From Paracidovorax wautersii (GTDB lineage: Bacteria; Pseudomonadota; Gammaproteobacteria; Burkholderiales; Burkholderiaceae_C): DNA of 64,000 nt. Positions 1 through 12,946 of the stretch are shown piece by piece. The translations under genes were made by a program, and so were the position numbers. The stretch spans positions 310,001 to 374,000 of the forward strand of contig NZ_FONX01000005.1 in NCBI RefSeq assembly GCF_900113035.1, given 5' to 3'. The notes beneath the pieces are model-generated. The model was not told where the DNA came from, made no database searches, and saw only the letters and a program-made list of their open reading frames with translations. Position 1 is the stretch's first letter; the number at the start of each line of letters is the position of its first letter.

Positions 1-838
<838 letters not shown>

Positions 839-871
839 TTATCTCATCGTTCCCCGGGCGGCCGTGCCCCC

Positions 872-1157
872 TGAGAACGTGCTCACGATCTCCCAGGGGT
901 CGCGCAGCTACGTCGGCGGGATGGGATGCAAGGCGCGGTGCGCAGTGGATAGCCCCGCTATCCACAAGCGCCGCAACGCCGCAGACCGACCGCCCACACC
1001 GCTGCCCTTCGGGTTGGAGCGAAATCGGGCCATGGCAACGAGTTTTGACGCCCCGGCTGCTTGCATGGGCACCAGCCCATGCGGCGCATCCGAAGCATCC
1101 ACTCATCCCGATTGCGCTCCAACGCGATCCCCTGCGAGATCGGGAACACGTTCTTAG
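872..1157. repeat. MITE-like element with ~34-bp imperfect terminal inverted repeats
   Basis: This element fills most of the 405-base gap (749-1153) between alaS and the solute-binding protein gene. Bases 872-905 and 1123-1157 are inverted copies of each other with only about four mismatches and one gap; the shared core is GAACGTG, then GATCTC, then CAGGGG, then TCGCG. Between them lie two perfect hairpins: 945-965 (9-bp stem, CCC loop) and 1063-1082 (8-bp stem around ACCA). The right end overlaps the stop codon of the solute-binding protein gene at 1154-1156. No transposase is encoded, so it is either a non-autonomous mobile element or a structured intergenic repeat. Confidence 0.6.
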
Positions 1158-2368
1158 CCCGTGCCCATGCTGGTCGCCCAGGCCTGCAGGAAGCGCTGGC
1201 GCTTCAGCGGGTCCAGATAGACCAGCAGCCCCAGCCCGGGCGCCAGCAGGCGCCATGAACTGGCGCCCGCGCCCACCAGTTCGGGGTCGATGCCGGCGGT
1301 GCGCCCGGCGGTGCCGGCGGCCACCGCCTGGCGGATGGGGATGAGCCGCGTGTCGCGGGCCAGCACGGCCTGGCCTTCGGGCGAGATCAGGTAGTCGAGG
1401 AAGGGCCGGGCCAGCTCCGGATGGGGCGCCGTGGCGGGGATGACGGCCGAGCGGGTGGTGAGCAGGGTGTAGTCCTCAGGCACCACCACGCGCAGCGGCG
1501 AGCCAGCCGCGATGCGGGCCTGCGCGTAGGAGGCCGGCACGTTGTAGACCAGCGCCAGTTCGCCGCGCTCCAGCGCATCCAGCAGCGGATCGATGTGGTC
1601 GCCCAGCCGCACGCGGTTGGCGCCCATGGCGGCCAGCAGCACGCTGGCGGTGCTGTCCTGGCGGGAGTCCTGCGTGGCCAGCAGGTAGCCCAGGCCGCTG
1701 CGGGTGGCGTCGTAGGTGCCCAGGCGGCCGGCCAGCGGCCGGTGCGGATCGCGCAGCAGCGCCAGCAGCTGGCCGCGGGTGCGCGGCGCCAGGTGCTGCG
1801 GCAAGAGGCGCGGGTGATAGACCATGACCACCGCGTCGGCGCCCAGGCTGAACACCTCGTGCCGCCAGTGCGCGCCGGCGGGCAGGCTGCGCGCCAGCGC
1901 CGAGGGGTGGGCCAGCACATGGCCGTCGTTGGCCAGCTGGGTCTGCAGGTCCAGGCTGCTGCTGACGAGCAGGTCGGGTGCATCATCGTCCGCTGCCAGC
2001 GGAGGCGCGGCGCCGCGCAGCCGCCCTTCGGCGCGGGCCAGGGCCTGGGCGTGGATGTCCAGGCTCTGCCGGTCGGCGCAGCGCACGGCCAGGTCAGGCT
2101 CGCGGCGCTGGAAGTCGCGGATGGCCGGGGCGAAGAGCGCCGTGTCGGTCGCGCAGTCGATGCTGAGCAGCGCCTGCTGGCGGCCCGAAGCCGGCGGGAA
2201 GAAGGTGACCGTCGCAGCATCGCCGCGCACGGTGGTCGTGCCGCGCATGGCCCTGGCGGCGGCGTTGGGCAGCGGCGCGGCCAAGGCAGGCGCGGCGCCG
2301 GCCGGGGCCAGCGCGAGCGCGGCGAGGCCCTGCAGCCACCGGCGGCGGGAGGGGATGGTGGTGTTCAT
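1154..2368 (-). CDS. Extracellular solute-binding protein, Tat-type signal
   Basis: Predicted 404-residue periplasmic binding protein of the ABC-type solute-binding fold. The N-terminus carries SRRRWLQ followed by a hydrophobic stretch and ALAAP, resembling a twin-arginine signal peptide. The C-terminal part has the typical binding-protein text PELARPFLDYLISPEGQAVL (about residues 313-332). It is the third gene of an operon: its ATG (2366-2368) overlaps the TGA of the histidine kinase as ATGA. No ABC permease or ATPase lies nearby, so it probably senses or presents a ligand to the kinase rather than feeding a transporter; that role is inference. Ligand unknown. Confidence 0.85.
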   Translation of the reverse strand: MNTTIPSRRRWLQGLAALALAPAGAAPALAAPLPNAAARAMRGTTTVRGDAATVTFFPPASGRQQALLSIDCATDTALFAPAIRDFQRREPDLAVRCADRQSLDIHAQALARAEGRLRGAAPPLAADDDAPDLLVSSSLDLQTQLANDGHVLAHPSALARSLPAGAHWRHEVFSLGADAVVMVYHPRLLPQHLAPRTRGQLLALLRDPHRPLAGRLGTYDATRSGLGYLLATQDSRQDSTASVLLAAMGANRVRLGDHIDPLLDALERGELALVYNVPASYAQARIAAGSPLRVVVPEDYTLLTTRSAVIPATAPHPELARPFLDYLISPEGQAVLARDTRLIPIRQAVAAGTAGRTAGIDPELVGAGASSWRLLAPGLGLLVYLDPLKRQRFLQAWATSMGTG

Positions 2369-3960
2369 GGCGAACGCTCCACGGGCGATGGCTGCGCGGA
2401 TGGGGGCGGCGCGCCATCGGCAACCCCCGGCAGGGTGAAGGCGATGCGCCAGCCGCCGCCTTCGCGCGCCGCCATCTCGATGCGCCCGCCGTGCCCGGCG
2501 ACCACGCGCTGCACGATGGCCAGGCCCAGGCCCGCGCCGCCGGCCGCCGCGCCCGGCCCGCGCACGAACCGCTCGAAGAGCCGCGCGTGCTGGCCTTCGG
2601 GCACGCCCGGGCCGCGGTCGGCCACCTCCAGCTGCCAACCGGAGGGCACGGCGCGCAGCGTCACATCGACGGTGGCGGGCTGCGCCGCCTCTTCTTCGTC
2701 CTGCCCGGGCGGCACGCCGTGCTTGAGCGCGTTGTCCACCAGGTTCTTGATCGCCTCGCGCAGCATCAGCGCGTCGCCATGCACCCAGGCGCAGGGGGCG
2801 GGATTCATGGCATTTCTGGCCTCCAGCGCTTGCGGGTACTGGGCCAGCAGCTCCGCTTTCGATAGCAGATCAACCTCCACCCACAGCCGCACCACGGGCT
2901 GCGGCTCGGCGCGCGGCACCACGTCGCGCAGGGCCTCGCGGGCCAACGCCAGCAGATCGATGGTTGCGAAGCGCTGCAGCTGCCCTTGGTGGGTGACGCT
3001 GGCATCGCTCAGCAGCTGGTTGAGCAGGCGGCGCAGGCGCAGCGCGTTGCGCTCCACCGCCTGCAGGCTCTGGCGCTGGGCGCGCGGGTCGTCGTCGTCC
3101 AGCCCTTCCTGTGCCTGGGCGATGAGCGCGGCCAGCGGCGTGCGCATCTGGTGGGCGGCTTCGGCGATGAAGGTGCGCAGCGCATCCAGGTTGAGCGCGA
3201 GTCGCCCCATGAAGCCGTTGAGCGCGCCGGCCAGCTGCGCCAGCTCGCGCGGCACCGGGCTGGCGATGGGGCGCAGGTCGGAGGCCTCGCGCTCCAGCAG
3301 TTCGCGCTGCAGCTGGGCCAGCGGGCGCAAGGCGCGGTCCACGCCCAGCCACAAGAGGCCGAAGACGCAGGCCATCAGCGCCGCGATGGCGGCGGTGGCG
3401 CGCCAGACGATGTCGGCCGCCAGCGCGTCGCGCGCCTGCCGGGTCTGCCCCACCTGCACCCAGAAGCGGCCCGAGCCCGGCCCGCCCGCGATGGCCCTCG
3501 GCACGACGACGAAGCGCACGGGCGCGCCGCGGTACTGGGCGCTGAAGAAGACGGGCTGCAGCCCATCGGCATCGCCCGTGGAGAGCGGCGCCGGCGGCGC
3601 GGGCAGGTCGGCATAGCCGGTGATGGTGGCGCCGTCCGGCCCGGCGATGCGGTAGAAGGCGCGGTCTTCGGGCGCCATGGCCAGCAGGTCGAGCGCGGCA
3701 TAGGGCAGATCGACCTGCCAACGGCCCTGCACGAAGGCCACGCTGTCGGCCATGGAGAGGGCCGAGGCGCGCAGCAGGTGGTCGTAGGAACGGTCGGCCG
3801 CACTCAGGCCGTAGCTGCGGGCGGCGAAGAACAGCACCACGGTGGCCAGCGCGAACAGCGCGGCGATGGCCGTGAGCAGCGTGCGGCGCACGGCGGGCAG
3901 CGTGCGCACCGGGGCGTCGGGCGCGGGGCCTGCGCCCAGCGCGCCGTCAACGGCCGCCAT
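2365..3960 (-). CDS. Sensor histidine kinase (TctE-like)
   Basis: Inner-membrane sensor kinase of 531 residues. Transmembrane segments lie at about 27-49 and 187-206, enclosing a periplasmic sensor region. The phosphoacceptor His is H270 in AEAAHQMRTPLAAL; the N box NLVDNALKHG is near 406-415, followed by DRGPGVP and the G-rich box GGAGLGLAIV. Start: ATG at 3958-3960, overlapping the response regulator end by 14 bases; the solute-binding protein gene follows with an ATGA overlap, so all three are translationally linked. Organisation and divergence from a CitMHS carrier suggest a TctD/TctE-like tricarboxylate sensor. Residues about 364-384 appear to be encoded by an inserted short dispersed repeat. 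Confidence 0.92.
   Translation of the reverse strand: MAAVDGALGAGPAPDAPVRTLPAVRRTLLTAIAALFALATVVLFFAARSYGLSAADRSYDHLLRASALSMADSVAFVQGRWQVDLPYAALDLLAMAPEDRAFYRIAGPDGATITGYADLPAPPAPLSTGDADGLQPVFFSAQYRGAPVRFVVVPRAIAGGPGSGRFWVQVGQTRQARDALAADIVWRATAAIAALMACVFGLLWLGVDRALRPLAQLQRELLEREASDLRPIASPVPRELAQLAGALNGFMGRLALNLDALRTFIAEAAHQMRTPLAALIAQAQEGLDDDDPRAQRQSLQAVERNALRLRRLLNQLLSDASVTHQGQLQRFATIDLLALAREALRDVVPRAEPQPVVRLWVEVDLLSKAELLAQYPQALEARNAMNPAPCAWVHGDALMLREAIKNLVDNALKHGVPPGQDEEEAAQPATVDVTLRAVPSGWQLEVADRGPGVPEGQHARLFERFVRGPGAAAGGAGLGLAIVQRVVAGHGGRIEMAAREGGGWRIAFTLPGVADGAPPPSAQPSPVERSP
2810..2867 (-). repeat. Short dispersed repeat inserted in-frame in the kinase gene
   Basis: Read on the minus strand this shows CTGCTATCGAAAG, then GCTGCTGG, then CAAGCGCTGGAGGCC. 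I recall this block (GCTATC...TAGC, GCGCTTG, CAAGCGCTGGAGGCC) as a short intergenic repeat common in Comamonadaceae. Related copies lie near 11796-11850, 27115-27175, 32819-32873 and 38322-38378. Here it lies between the H box and the N box of the kinase and is read through without a stop. Confidence 0.5.
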
Positions 3961-4669
3961 CGGCGGGCGCCGGGGCCGGCGGGGCCCCATCGGCCGGGGG
4001 CAGCGGCAGCACGTCGGCACGGTAGCCCACGCTGCGCACGGTGGTGATCACCAGCTGGCTGCCGGCCAGCTTGCGGCGCAGGCGGCCCACATAGACCTCG
4101 ATGGCGTTCAGGCCCACGTCCTCGTCGAAGTGGAAGAGCCGGCCGGCGATCTCGTCCTTGCTGACGGCGCGGCCCAGCCGGCCGACCAGGATCTCCAGCA
4201 GGCTGAATTCACGGTGCGGCAGATCCAGCTCCTGCCCGTGCAGGCTGACGCGGCGCGCGGCGCTGTCGATGGCCAGGCCGCCGACCGCCCAGAGCCCGGA
4301 GGCCTGCCCCTGCGGCCGGCGCAGCAGGGCCCGGCAGCGCGCGTCCAGTTCGCGGAAGTCGAAGGGCTTGTCGAGGTAGTCGTCGGCGCCCTCGTCCAGC
4401 GCGTTGACGCGGTCCTCGATGTCGGAGCGCGCGGTGAGCATCAGAACCGGCGTCTTGTTGCCCTGGCGGCGCAGGTGGGCCAGCAGCGCCAGGCCATCCA
4501 TGCCGGGCAGGCCGATGTCGAGCAGCAGCAGGTCGAACTGCGCATAGCCCAGCACCTCGCAGGCCTCGCGGCCGTTGGACTGCCAGTCCACCGCGTGGCC
4601 CTGGCGCCGCAGGCGGCGCACCACGGCCTCGGCCAGGTCGGTGTCGTCTTCCACCACCAGGATGCGCAT
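3947..4669 (-). CDS. OmpR-family response regulator (TctD-like)
   Basis: DNA-binding response regulator, 240 residues. Receiver domain at 1-115 with acidic pocket EDD (7-9), phosphoacceptor D51 in LLLLDIGLPGMDG, and K101 in YLDKPF. A winged-helix output domain follows (about 130-225), with HREFSLLEILVGRLGRAVS and NAIEVYVGRLRRKL as OmpR-type signatures. The ATG at 4667-4669 begins MRILVVEDD and is preferred over upstream codons that would add a low-complexity leader. First gene of the regulator/kinase/binding-protein operon and divergent from the CitMHS transporter, which is its most likely target. Confidence 0.95.
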   Translation of the reverse strand: MRILVVEDDTDLAEAVVRRLRRQGHAVDWQSNGREACEVLGYAQFDLLLLDIGLPGMDGLALLAHLRRQGNKTPVLMLTARSDIEDRVNALDEGADDYLDKPFDFRELDARCRALLRRPQGQASGLWAVGGLAIDSAARRVSLHGQELDLPHREFSLLEILVGRLGRAVSKDEIAGRLFHFDEDVGLNAIEVYVGRLRRKLAGSQLVITTVRSVGYRADVLPLPPADGAPPAPAPADGGR

Positions 4670-5067
4670 CGTCAGCCCCCTGCCCCGCGCCGCGCGAAGG
4701 CAGCAACGGCGGAAACAGAGGGAACGGCGGCGATGGCGGAGCGGCAAGGCAGTGCAACGGCAGAGGCGGCGGCGTCAACGGTCGTCGGATACATGTCGGG
4801 GGCGTCGGTGCGAAGCCCGGCAGTATCGCTGCAATCGGCCCCGGCGCCGGCCATGGACACCAGGGTTTACCCCATCAGCACATCCACCTATAGGCCCGCC
4901 CACGACAGGCGCACGACAGGGTCGCTGCCTAAGGTTCACCCCGCCGCACTCCCTGTGGCCCAGGCACTGGGCGCAGGCGTTCGCTGTGCGTTCCTTTTCC
5001 TGCCCCCGCATTCGATTCGATAGATCACGGAGACACCCCCGATGCCATCCACCCGGAGAACCCCGCC
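4670..5067. promoter_or_regulatory. Divergent intergenic control region (regulator / CitMHS)
   Basis: 398 bases without a convincing gene, between the response regulator and the CitMHS transporter. It must hold the promoters for both directions. CGGAGA just upstream of 5068 is the likely ribosome binding site for the transporter. I see no clear consensus -10/-35 pair or strong palindrome; open frames across it are shadows. Confidence 0.5.
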
Positions 5068-6432
5068 ATGCTGCTGACCCTGCTCGGATTCGGCATGGTG
5101 CTGACGTTCATGACGCTCATCATGACCCGGCGCCTCTCGCCGCTGGTCGCGCTCATCATCATCCCCATCGTCTTCGCCCTGCTGGGCGGCTTCGGCCCCA
5201 CCATGGGCACCATGATGCTGGACGGCATCCGCAAGATCGCGCCCACCGGCGTGATGCTGATGTTCGCCATCCTGTACTTCGGGGTGATGATCCACGCGGG
5301 CCTCTTCGACCCGGTGGTGGGCGTGATCCTCAAGCTGGTCAAGGGCGACCCGCTCAAGATCGTGATGGGCTCGGCCGCGCTGGCGCTGCTGATCTCGCTC
5401 GACGGCGACGGCTCGACCACCTACATGATCACCATCGCCTCGATGCTGCCGCTCTACAAGCGGCTGAAGATGAACCCGCTGAACCTGACCTGCGTGGCGC
5501 TGCTGGCCAGCGGCATCATGAACCTGACGCCCTGGGGCGGCCCCACGGCCCGCGCCGCCAGCGCGCTGCATGTGGACCCGGGCGAGGTCTTCGTGCCCAT
5601 GGTGCCCGCCATGGGCATCGCCATCGCCAGCCTGATGGCCATCGCCTTCTGGCTGGGCCTGCGCGAACGCCGCCGCCTGGGCCGCGTGGCGCTGCCGGGC
5701 GAGGGCACGGCCGATACGTCCGCCGTGCAGGGCGACGACGAGAGCACGGGCGAGCATCTGCCCACCATGGCCGGCGCCGAGACCGCCGAGCTGCGCCGCC
5801 CCCAGCTGCTGTGGGTGAACTTCGCGCTCACCACCGCGCTCATGGTGGCCCTGGTGATGGGTCTGCTGCCGCTGCCGGTGCTGTTCATGATCGGCTTCGC
5901 CATCGCGATGGTCATCAACTACCCCAACCTCGCGCACCAGCGGCACCTGATCGCCGAATACTCGGGCAATGCCCTGGCCGTGGTGGCGCTGATCTTCGCG
6001 GCCGGCATCTTCACCGGCATCCTGTCGGGCACGGGCATGGTGGAAGCCATGTCGCGCGGCCTGCTGGCGGCCATCCCGCCGAGCCTGGGGCCCTACCTGC
6101 CCAGCATCACCGCGCTGCTGAGCATGCCGCTGACCTTCTTCATGTCGAACGACGCGTTCTACTTCGGCGTGCTGCCCATCCTGAACGAAGCCGCCCAGGG
6201 CTACGGCATCAGCGCCGTGGAAATGGCCCGCGCCTCGCTCATCGGCCAGCCCGTTCACCTGCTGAGCCCGCTCGTGCCCTCCACCTACCTGCTGGTCAGC
6301 CTGGCCGGCGTGGACTTCGGCGACCACCAGCGCTTCACCCTCAAGTGGGCCGTGCTGGTCTGCCTGGCGCTGATGGGCGCCTGCCTGCTGCTGGGCCTCT
6401 TCCCTTTGGTGGGACAGGCGCTGGCGCGCTGA
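5068..6432 (+). CDS. CitMHS-family citrate/divalent-metal:proton symporter
   Basis: Polytopic inner-membrane carrier of 454 residues with about 11-12 hydrophobic segments. The text GGFGPTMGTMMLDGIRKIAPTG, the conserved DGDGSTTYM (about 112-120) and MNLTPWGGPTARA (about 151-163) are hallmarks of the CitM/CitMHS family, which imports citrate complexed with Mg2+ or Ca2+ together with protons. A hydrophilic loop at roughly 205-255 separates the halves. GGAGA precedes the ATG. Divergence from a TctD/E-like two-component system suggests substrate-induced expression. The exact tricarboxylate and metal cannot be read from sequence. Confidence 0.9.
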   Translation: MLLTLLGFGMVLTFMTLIMTRRLSPLVALIIIPIVFALLGGFGPTMGTMMLDGIRKIAPTGVMLMFAILYFGVMIHAGLFDPVVGVILKLVKGDPLKIVMGSAALALLISLDGDGSTTYMITIASMLPLYKRLKMNPLNLTCVALLASGIMNLTPWGGPTARAASALHVDPGEVFVPMVPAMGIAIASLMAIAFWLGLRERRRLGRVALPGEGTADTSAVQGDDESTGEHLPTMAGAETAELRRPQLLWVNFALTTALMVALVMGLLPLPVLFMIGFAIAMVINYPNLAHQRHLIAEYSGNALAVVALIFAAGIFTGILSGTGMVEAMSRGLLAAIPPSLGPYLPSITALLSMPLTFFMSNDAFYFGVLPILNEAAQGYGISAVEMARASLIGQPVHLLSPLVPSTYLLVSLAGVDFGDHQRFTLKWAVLVCLALMGACLLLGLFPLVGQALAR

Positions 6433-6450
6433 GCCCAGCGCCCCGGCCGG

Positions 6451-6488
6451 TGCGGCGCAGCCCTGCGGAGGGGACTGCGCCGCAGGGC
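6451..6488 (+). terminator. Overlapping alternative hairpins downstream of the CitMHS gene
   Basis: TGCGGCGCAG (6451-6460) pairs perfectly with CTGCGCCGCA (6475-6484). Alternatively GCCCTGCGG (6460-6468) pairs with CCGCAGGGC (6480-6488). The two stems exclude each other because they share bases. There is no T-tract, so this may be a non-canonical terminator or an attenuator-like element before the next gene, which starts 22 bases later. Confidence 0.45.
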
Positions 6489-6509
6489 ATCCGTGGGTAT
6501 AACGGGTGG

Positions 6510-7424
6510 ATGCCCTCGACCACCCCACCCTCTTTCGCCCCGGCCCTGCAGCCGCTGCGGCACACCCGCATCCTCAGCCTGGCGCTGAACCTGCCCGGCC
6601 CCGCCGCCCTGCTGCGCTGCCGGCAGCTGGGCGCAGACTGCGCCAAGCTGGAGCCGCCCGCCCCCGCAGGCCACCAGAGCGGCGACCCCATGGGCCACTA
6701 CAGCCCCGCGGCCTACGCCGCGCTGCACGAAGGCATCCGCATCGTGCAGGCCAACCTCAAGACACCCCAGGGCCAGGCCGCGCTGCAGGCCGAGCTGGCG
6801 GCGGCCGACGTGCTGCTGACCTCGTTCCGCCCCTCGGCACTCGCCCGGCTGGGCCTGGACTGGGGCGCGCTGCAGCAGCGCTGGCCGCGCCTGTCGCTGG
6901 TGCGCATCGTCGGCGCGGCGGGCGAGCGGGCCGAGGAACCGGGGCACGACCTCACCTACCAGGCCGAGGCCGGGCTGCTCGCCCACTCCGGCTGCGCGCT
7001 GCCCGCCTCGCTGCATGCCGACATGGCCGGCGCGCTCGCCGCCACCGAAGCCGTGCTGCAGGCGCTGCTGGCGCGCGGCACATCCGGGTGCGGCGCCTGC
7101 ATCGACGTCGCGCTGGCCGACGCCGCGCACTGGCTGGCCTTGCCCCACGCCTGGGGCCTGACCACGCCCTCTGGCGACGTCGGCGGCGCGCATGCGGGCT
7201 ACGCCGTCCATGCCTGCGCCGATGGCCGCGTGGCCCTGGCCGCGCTGGAGCCGCACTTCGCGGAGCGCCTCTTCACCGCGGCGGGGCTGCCCCCGCAGAG
7301 CGACCCGCGCGCACCGGCCACGCACCAGGCCGTCGCCGCCTTCGTGGCGGGCCGCTCCTGCGCCGACCTGCAGGCGCTGGCCCGCGAGCATGACCTTCCG
7401 CTGCACCCGCTGCCCGCGGACTGA
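6510..7424 (+). CDS. CoA-transferase family III (CaiB/BaiF-like) protein
   Basis: Predicted 304-residue enzyme of the formyl-CoA/carnitine CoA-transferase class. It has the family start LRHTRILSLALNLPGPAALL, the region IVQANLKTPQGQAALQAELA and the stretch ADVLLTSFRPSALARLGLDW, which match the canonical NLK...RPG.LA.LGL motifs. An Asp (LTYQAEAGL region) follows. It is shorter than the usual 380-400 residues, as seen in alpha-methylacyl-CoA-racemase-like members, so the reaction (CoA transfer or racemisation) is uncertain. It follows the citrate carrier gene by 77 bases, separated by a strong hairpin. Confidence 0.8.
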   Translation: MPSTTPPSFAPALQPLRHTRILSLALNLPGPAALLRCRQLGADCAKLEPPAPAGHQSGDPMGHYSPAAYAALHEGIRIVQANLKTPQGQAALQAELAAADVLLTSFRPSALARLGLDWGALQQRWPRLSLVRIVGAAGERAEEPGHDLTYQAEAGLLAHSGCALPASLHADMAGALAATEAVLQALLARGTSGCGACIDVALADAAHWLALPHAWGLTTPSGDVGGAHAGYAVHACADGRVALAALEPHFAERLFTAAGLPPQSDPRAPATHQAVAAFVAGRSCADLQALAREHDLPLHPLPAD

Positions 7425-7784
7425 TCGGCCGGCGCTTCTCTCTTCATAGCGGTATACGCGGTTAGAACCTGGGCACCAACGTGATCCGGCATGCAGCACG
7501 GGCGCCAGCGGACGGCTCCGTCCGACACGCAGCGCGCGCCCGGGGCCACCGCGAACCTTTCTTGACCAAGGTCAAGACCGGCGTGCGGCCCACCGCACGA
7601 TGCGCGCCAACCCGGCCCGGACCGAGGGCTTCCAGGGCCCCGCAAACAGGCGCTTCGTCGCTATAGTGGTTGCCATGGAAGCGCATGCCTGCCACCTCTT
7701 TCCACCCCGCCCCGGCGCACTGCACGGGCCGTGCGGCGGAAGGCTTGGGCCCGCCGGCCGTCCCGTGCGCTAGCAGGCATCACC
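7425..7784. promoter_or_regulatory. Intergenic region with a perfect TTGACC palindrome
   Basis: 360 bases with no supportable gene upstream of the GGDEF/EAL gene. The only distinct signal is the perfect inverted repeat CTTGACC-AA-GGTCAAG at 7561-7576, a plausible operator, about 210 bases before the start codon. Confidence 0.4.
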
Positions 7785-10241
7785 ATGAGCAAACAGCCGC
7801 AGCAGCCTTCGCCCATCGCGCAGCTGCGGCACACCTTGCGCCGCTCCTGGCCCGTCATCGCCATGGTGCTGCTGCAGGTGGCGCTGGCGGCGGGCAGCAT
7901 CCATCTCATGTCCGCGCTGCGGGCCCTGGTCAATGACGAGAGCCAGTGGAGCAAGGGCCAGAAGGACGCGGTGCGCTACCTGAGCCTGTATGCCGACACC
8001 GGCCGCCCCGAGCACCTGGCGCGCTTCGAGCAGGCCCTGAGCGTGCCGCTGGCCGACCGGCAGGCGCGGCAGTCCGCGCTGGCCGACCCGGCCGACACCG
8101 CGGGGGCGTACGCCGCAGCGGTGCGCGGCGGCAACCATCCGAGCGACGCGGGCGACCTGGTCTTCCTGATCCGCCACTTCCAGCGTTCGGCGCTGCTCGA
8201 AAAACCCATCGCTCTCTGGGAACTGGGCGATGCCAGCCTGCTGCAACTGAAGGATCTCTCGCTGGAAATGCGCGCCCACCTCTCCACCGCCGGCCCGCCC
8301 GATGAGGCGACGCGCCGGCAATGGCACCAGCGCATCCAGGCCATCGACGAAGCGGCCACGCCGGCCGCCATCGATTTCAGCCTGGCGCTGGGCGACGCCA
8401 CGCGGCAGATCAGCCGGCTGCTGCTCACCGTGAACCTCGGCACCGCCGCCCTGCTCATCGTGTGCACCCTGTGGCTCACGCGCCAGCTGCAGGCCCAGCG
8501 CCGCCGGTTGGAAAACGCCCTGCAGGGCGAACGCGAGAACGCCCGCGCCACCCTGGCCGCGATCGGCGACGCCGTGGTCACCACACGCGTGGATGGCAGC
8601 GTGGCCTATATGAACCCGGCCGCCGAAGCCATGCTGGGCCTCAACCTGCAGCAGGCCGGCGGCCGCCCCGCGCAGGAGCTGATGCGCTTTTCGGCCGGCG
8701 CCAATGCCTGTCCGCTCGCACCGATGCTGGAGCGCGCCTTGCTCCACGGAGGGCCGCTGCACGAAGGCGACAGCATGCTCGCGCTGCAGCGTGCAGACGG
8801 CAGCACGCTGCCCGTCACCGTGGTCGGCTCGCCGCTGCACGAAGAGGGCGAGATCTCGGGCGCGGTCTTCGTGCTGCGCGACATGCGGCGCGAGCAGCAA
8901 TACCTGGAGCAGCTCTCCTGGCAGGCCACGCACGATCCGCTCACGGGCTTGGTGAACCGGCGCGAGTTCGAGCGCCGCCTGCACGCCCTGCTGGCCCAGC
9001 CCCTGCCGGGCGGCGAGCCGCACGGCACGCAGCCCACCCGGGGCAGCCTGCTCTACGTGGACCTGGACCAGTTCAAGCTCATCAACGACAGCTGCGGCCA
9101 CCAGGCCGGCGACGCGATGCTGCTGGCCGTGTGCCAGCTGCTGCAGAACGGGCTGCGCGCCGAGGACACGCTGGCGCGCCTGGGCGGCGACGAATTCGGC
9201 GTGCTGCTGGCCGGCTGCCCGCCCGAGAAAGCGCTGCAGGTCGCCAACGAAATGCGCCAGGGCGCCGAATCGCTGCACATGCGCTGGGGCGAGCGCGTGC
9301 TGCGCACGGGCGTGAGCATCGGCCTCGTGCATCTGGCGCCCGCGCTCGATTCCCTGCAGGAGGTGCTGCGCGTGGCCGACATGGCCTGCTACGGCGCCAA
9401 GGAGCGGGGCCGCAACACCGTGCACGTCCACCAGCCGCACACCGCGGCACCGCCTGCCGGCGACAGCGACATCGACTGGATGCAGCGGCTGCGCGAAGCG
9501 CTGGACCGGGGCCTGTTCAGCCTCTACGCGCAGGAGATCCGTCCGCTGCAGCGCGAAAGCTCGGGCCTGCATCTGGAAGTGCTGCTGCGGCTCGAAGACG
9601 GCCGGACCGACGGCAGCGCGCCAGCGCAGTTCATCCCCGCGGCCGAGCGCTTCGGGCTCATGCCCGCCATCGACCGCTGGGTGGTGCGCCGCACCCTGGC
9701 CGAGCTGGCCCGGCGCCGGGCGGAGGGCATCGGCCCCGCCATCGAGCGCTGCGCCATCAACCTGTCGGGCACCAGCCTGGGCGACGAGAGCCTGCTGGCC
9801 TTCCTGCGCGAGCAGATCGCGCTGCACGCCGTGCCGCCCGGCATGCTGTGCTTCGAGATCACCGAGACGGCCGCGATCGCGCGCATGTCCAACGCCATCC
9901 GGCTGATCGGCGATCTGCAGCAGCTGGGCTGCCGCTTCTCGCTGGACGACTTCGGCGCCGGCATGTCCTCGTTCACCTACCTACGGCAATTGCCGGTGGA
10001 CTATCTCAAGATCGACGGCGGCCTGGTGCGCGGCATGGCGCAGGACGAGGCCCACCGCGCGATGGTGCAGATGATCCACCACATCGGCCACGTGATGGGC
10101 AAGGAAACCATCGCGGAATACGCCGAAACCCCGGCCACCTTGGAGACGCTGCGGGAGATGGGCGTGGACCATGCGCAGGGCAACGCCATCGCCCCGCCCC
10201 TGCCCTTCGCCGCGGCGCAGCCGGCCCGCCGGCCGCCGCCT

Positions 10242-12680
<2,439 letters not shown>

Positions 12681-12946
12681 TGGATTGGTGTTGGCGGGGG
12701 GCCGTGGATTCTAGAGGCTCGCGCTCCGAAGCGCCCCGGCACCCCGCTCGCCACCCTGGGGACGGAGGGGGCATCCATGCCGGCAGCCGCTGCGGCTCCC
12801 GACGCATTTCCGCCACACGCTCCGAGGCACGCCCAGCTCCGCCCTACCGCGTCAATGGTTGTTTGCAATTGACAGTGCGCAAGCTTACCTAATGAAACAA
12901 CAATGCCAAAAATGACACAAAACCCACTCCTTCGGAGACACCCTCT

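Noticed and set aside
4575-7424. 949-codon open frame spanning the citrate carrier gene
   Set aside because: Only its last 304 codons (from 6510) look like a protein; the rest is antisense-free shadow of CitMHS in another frame.
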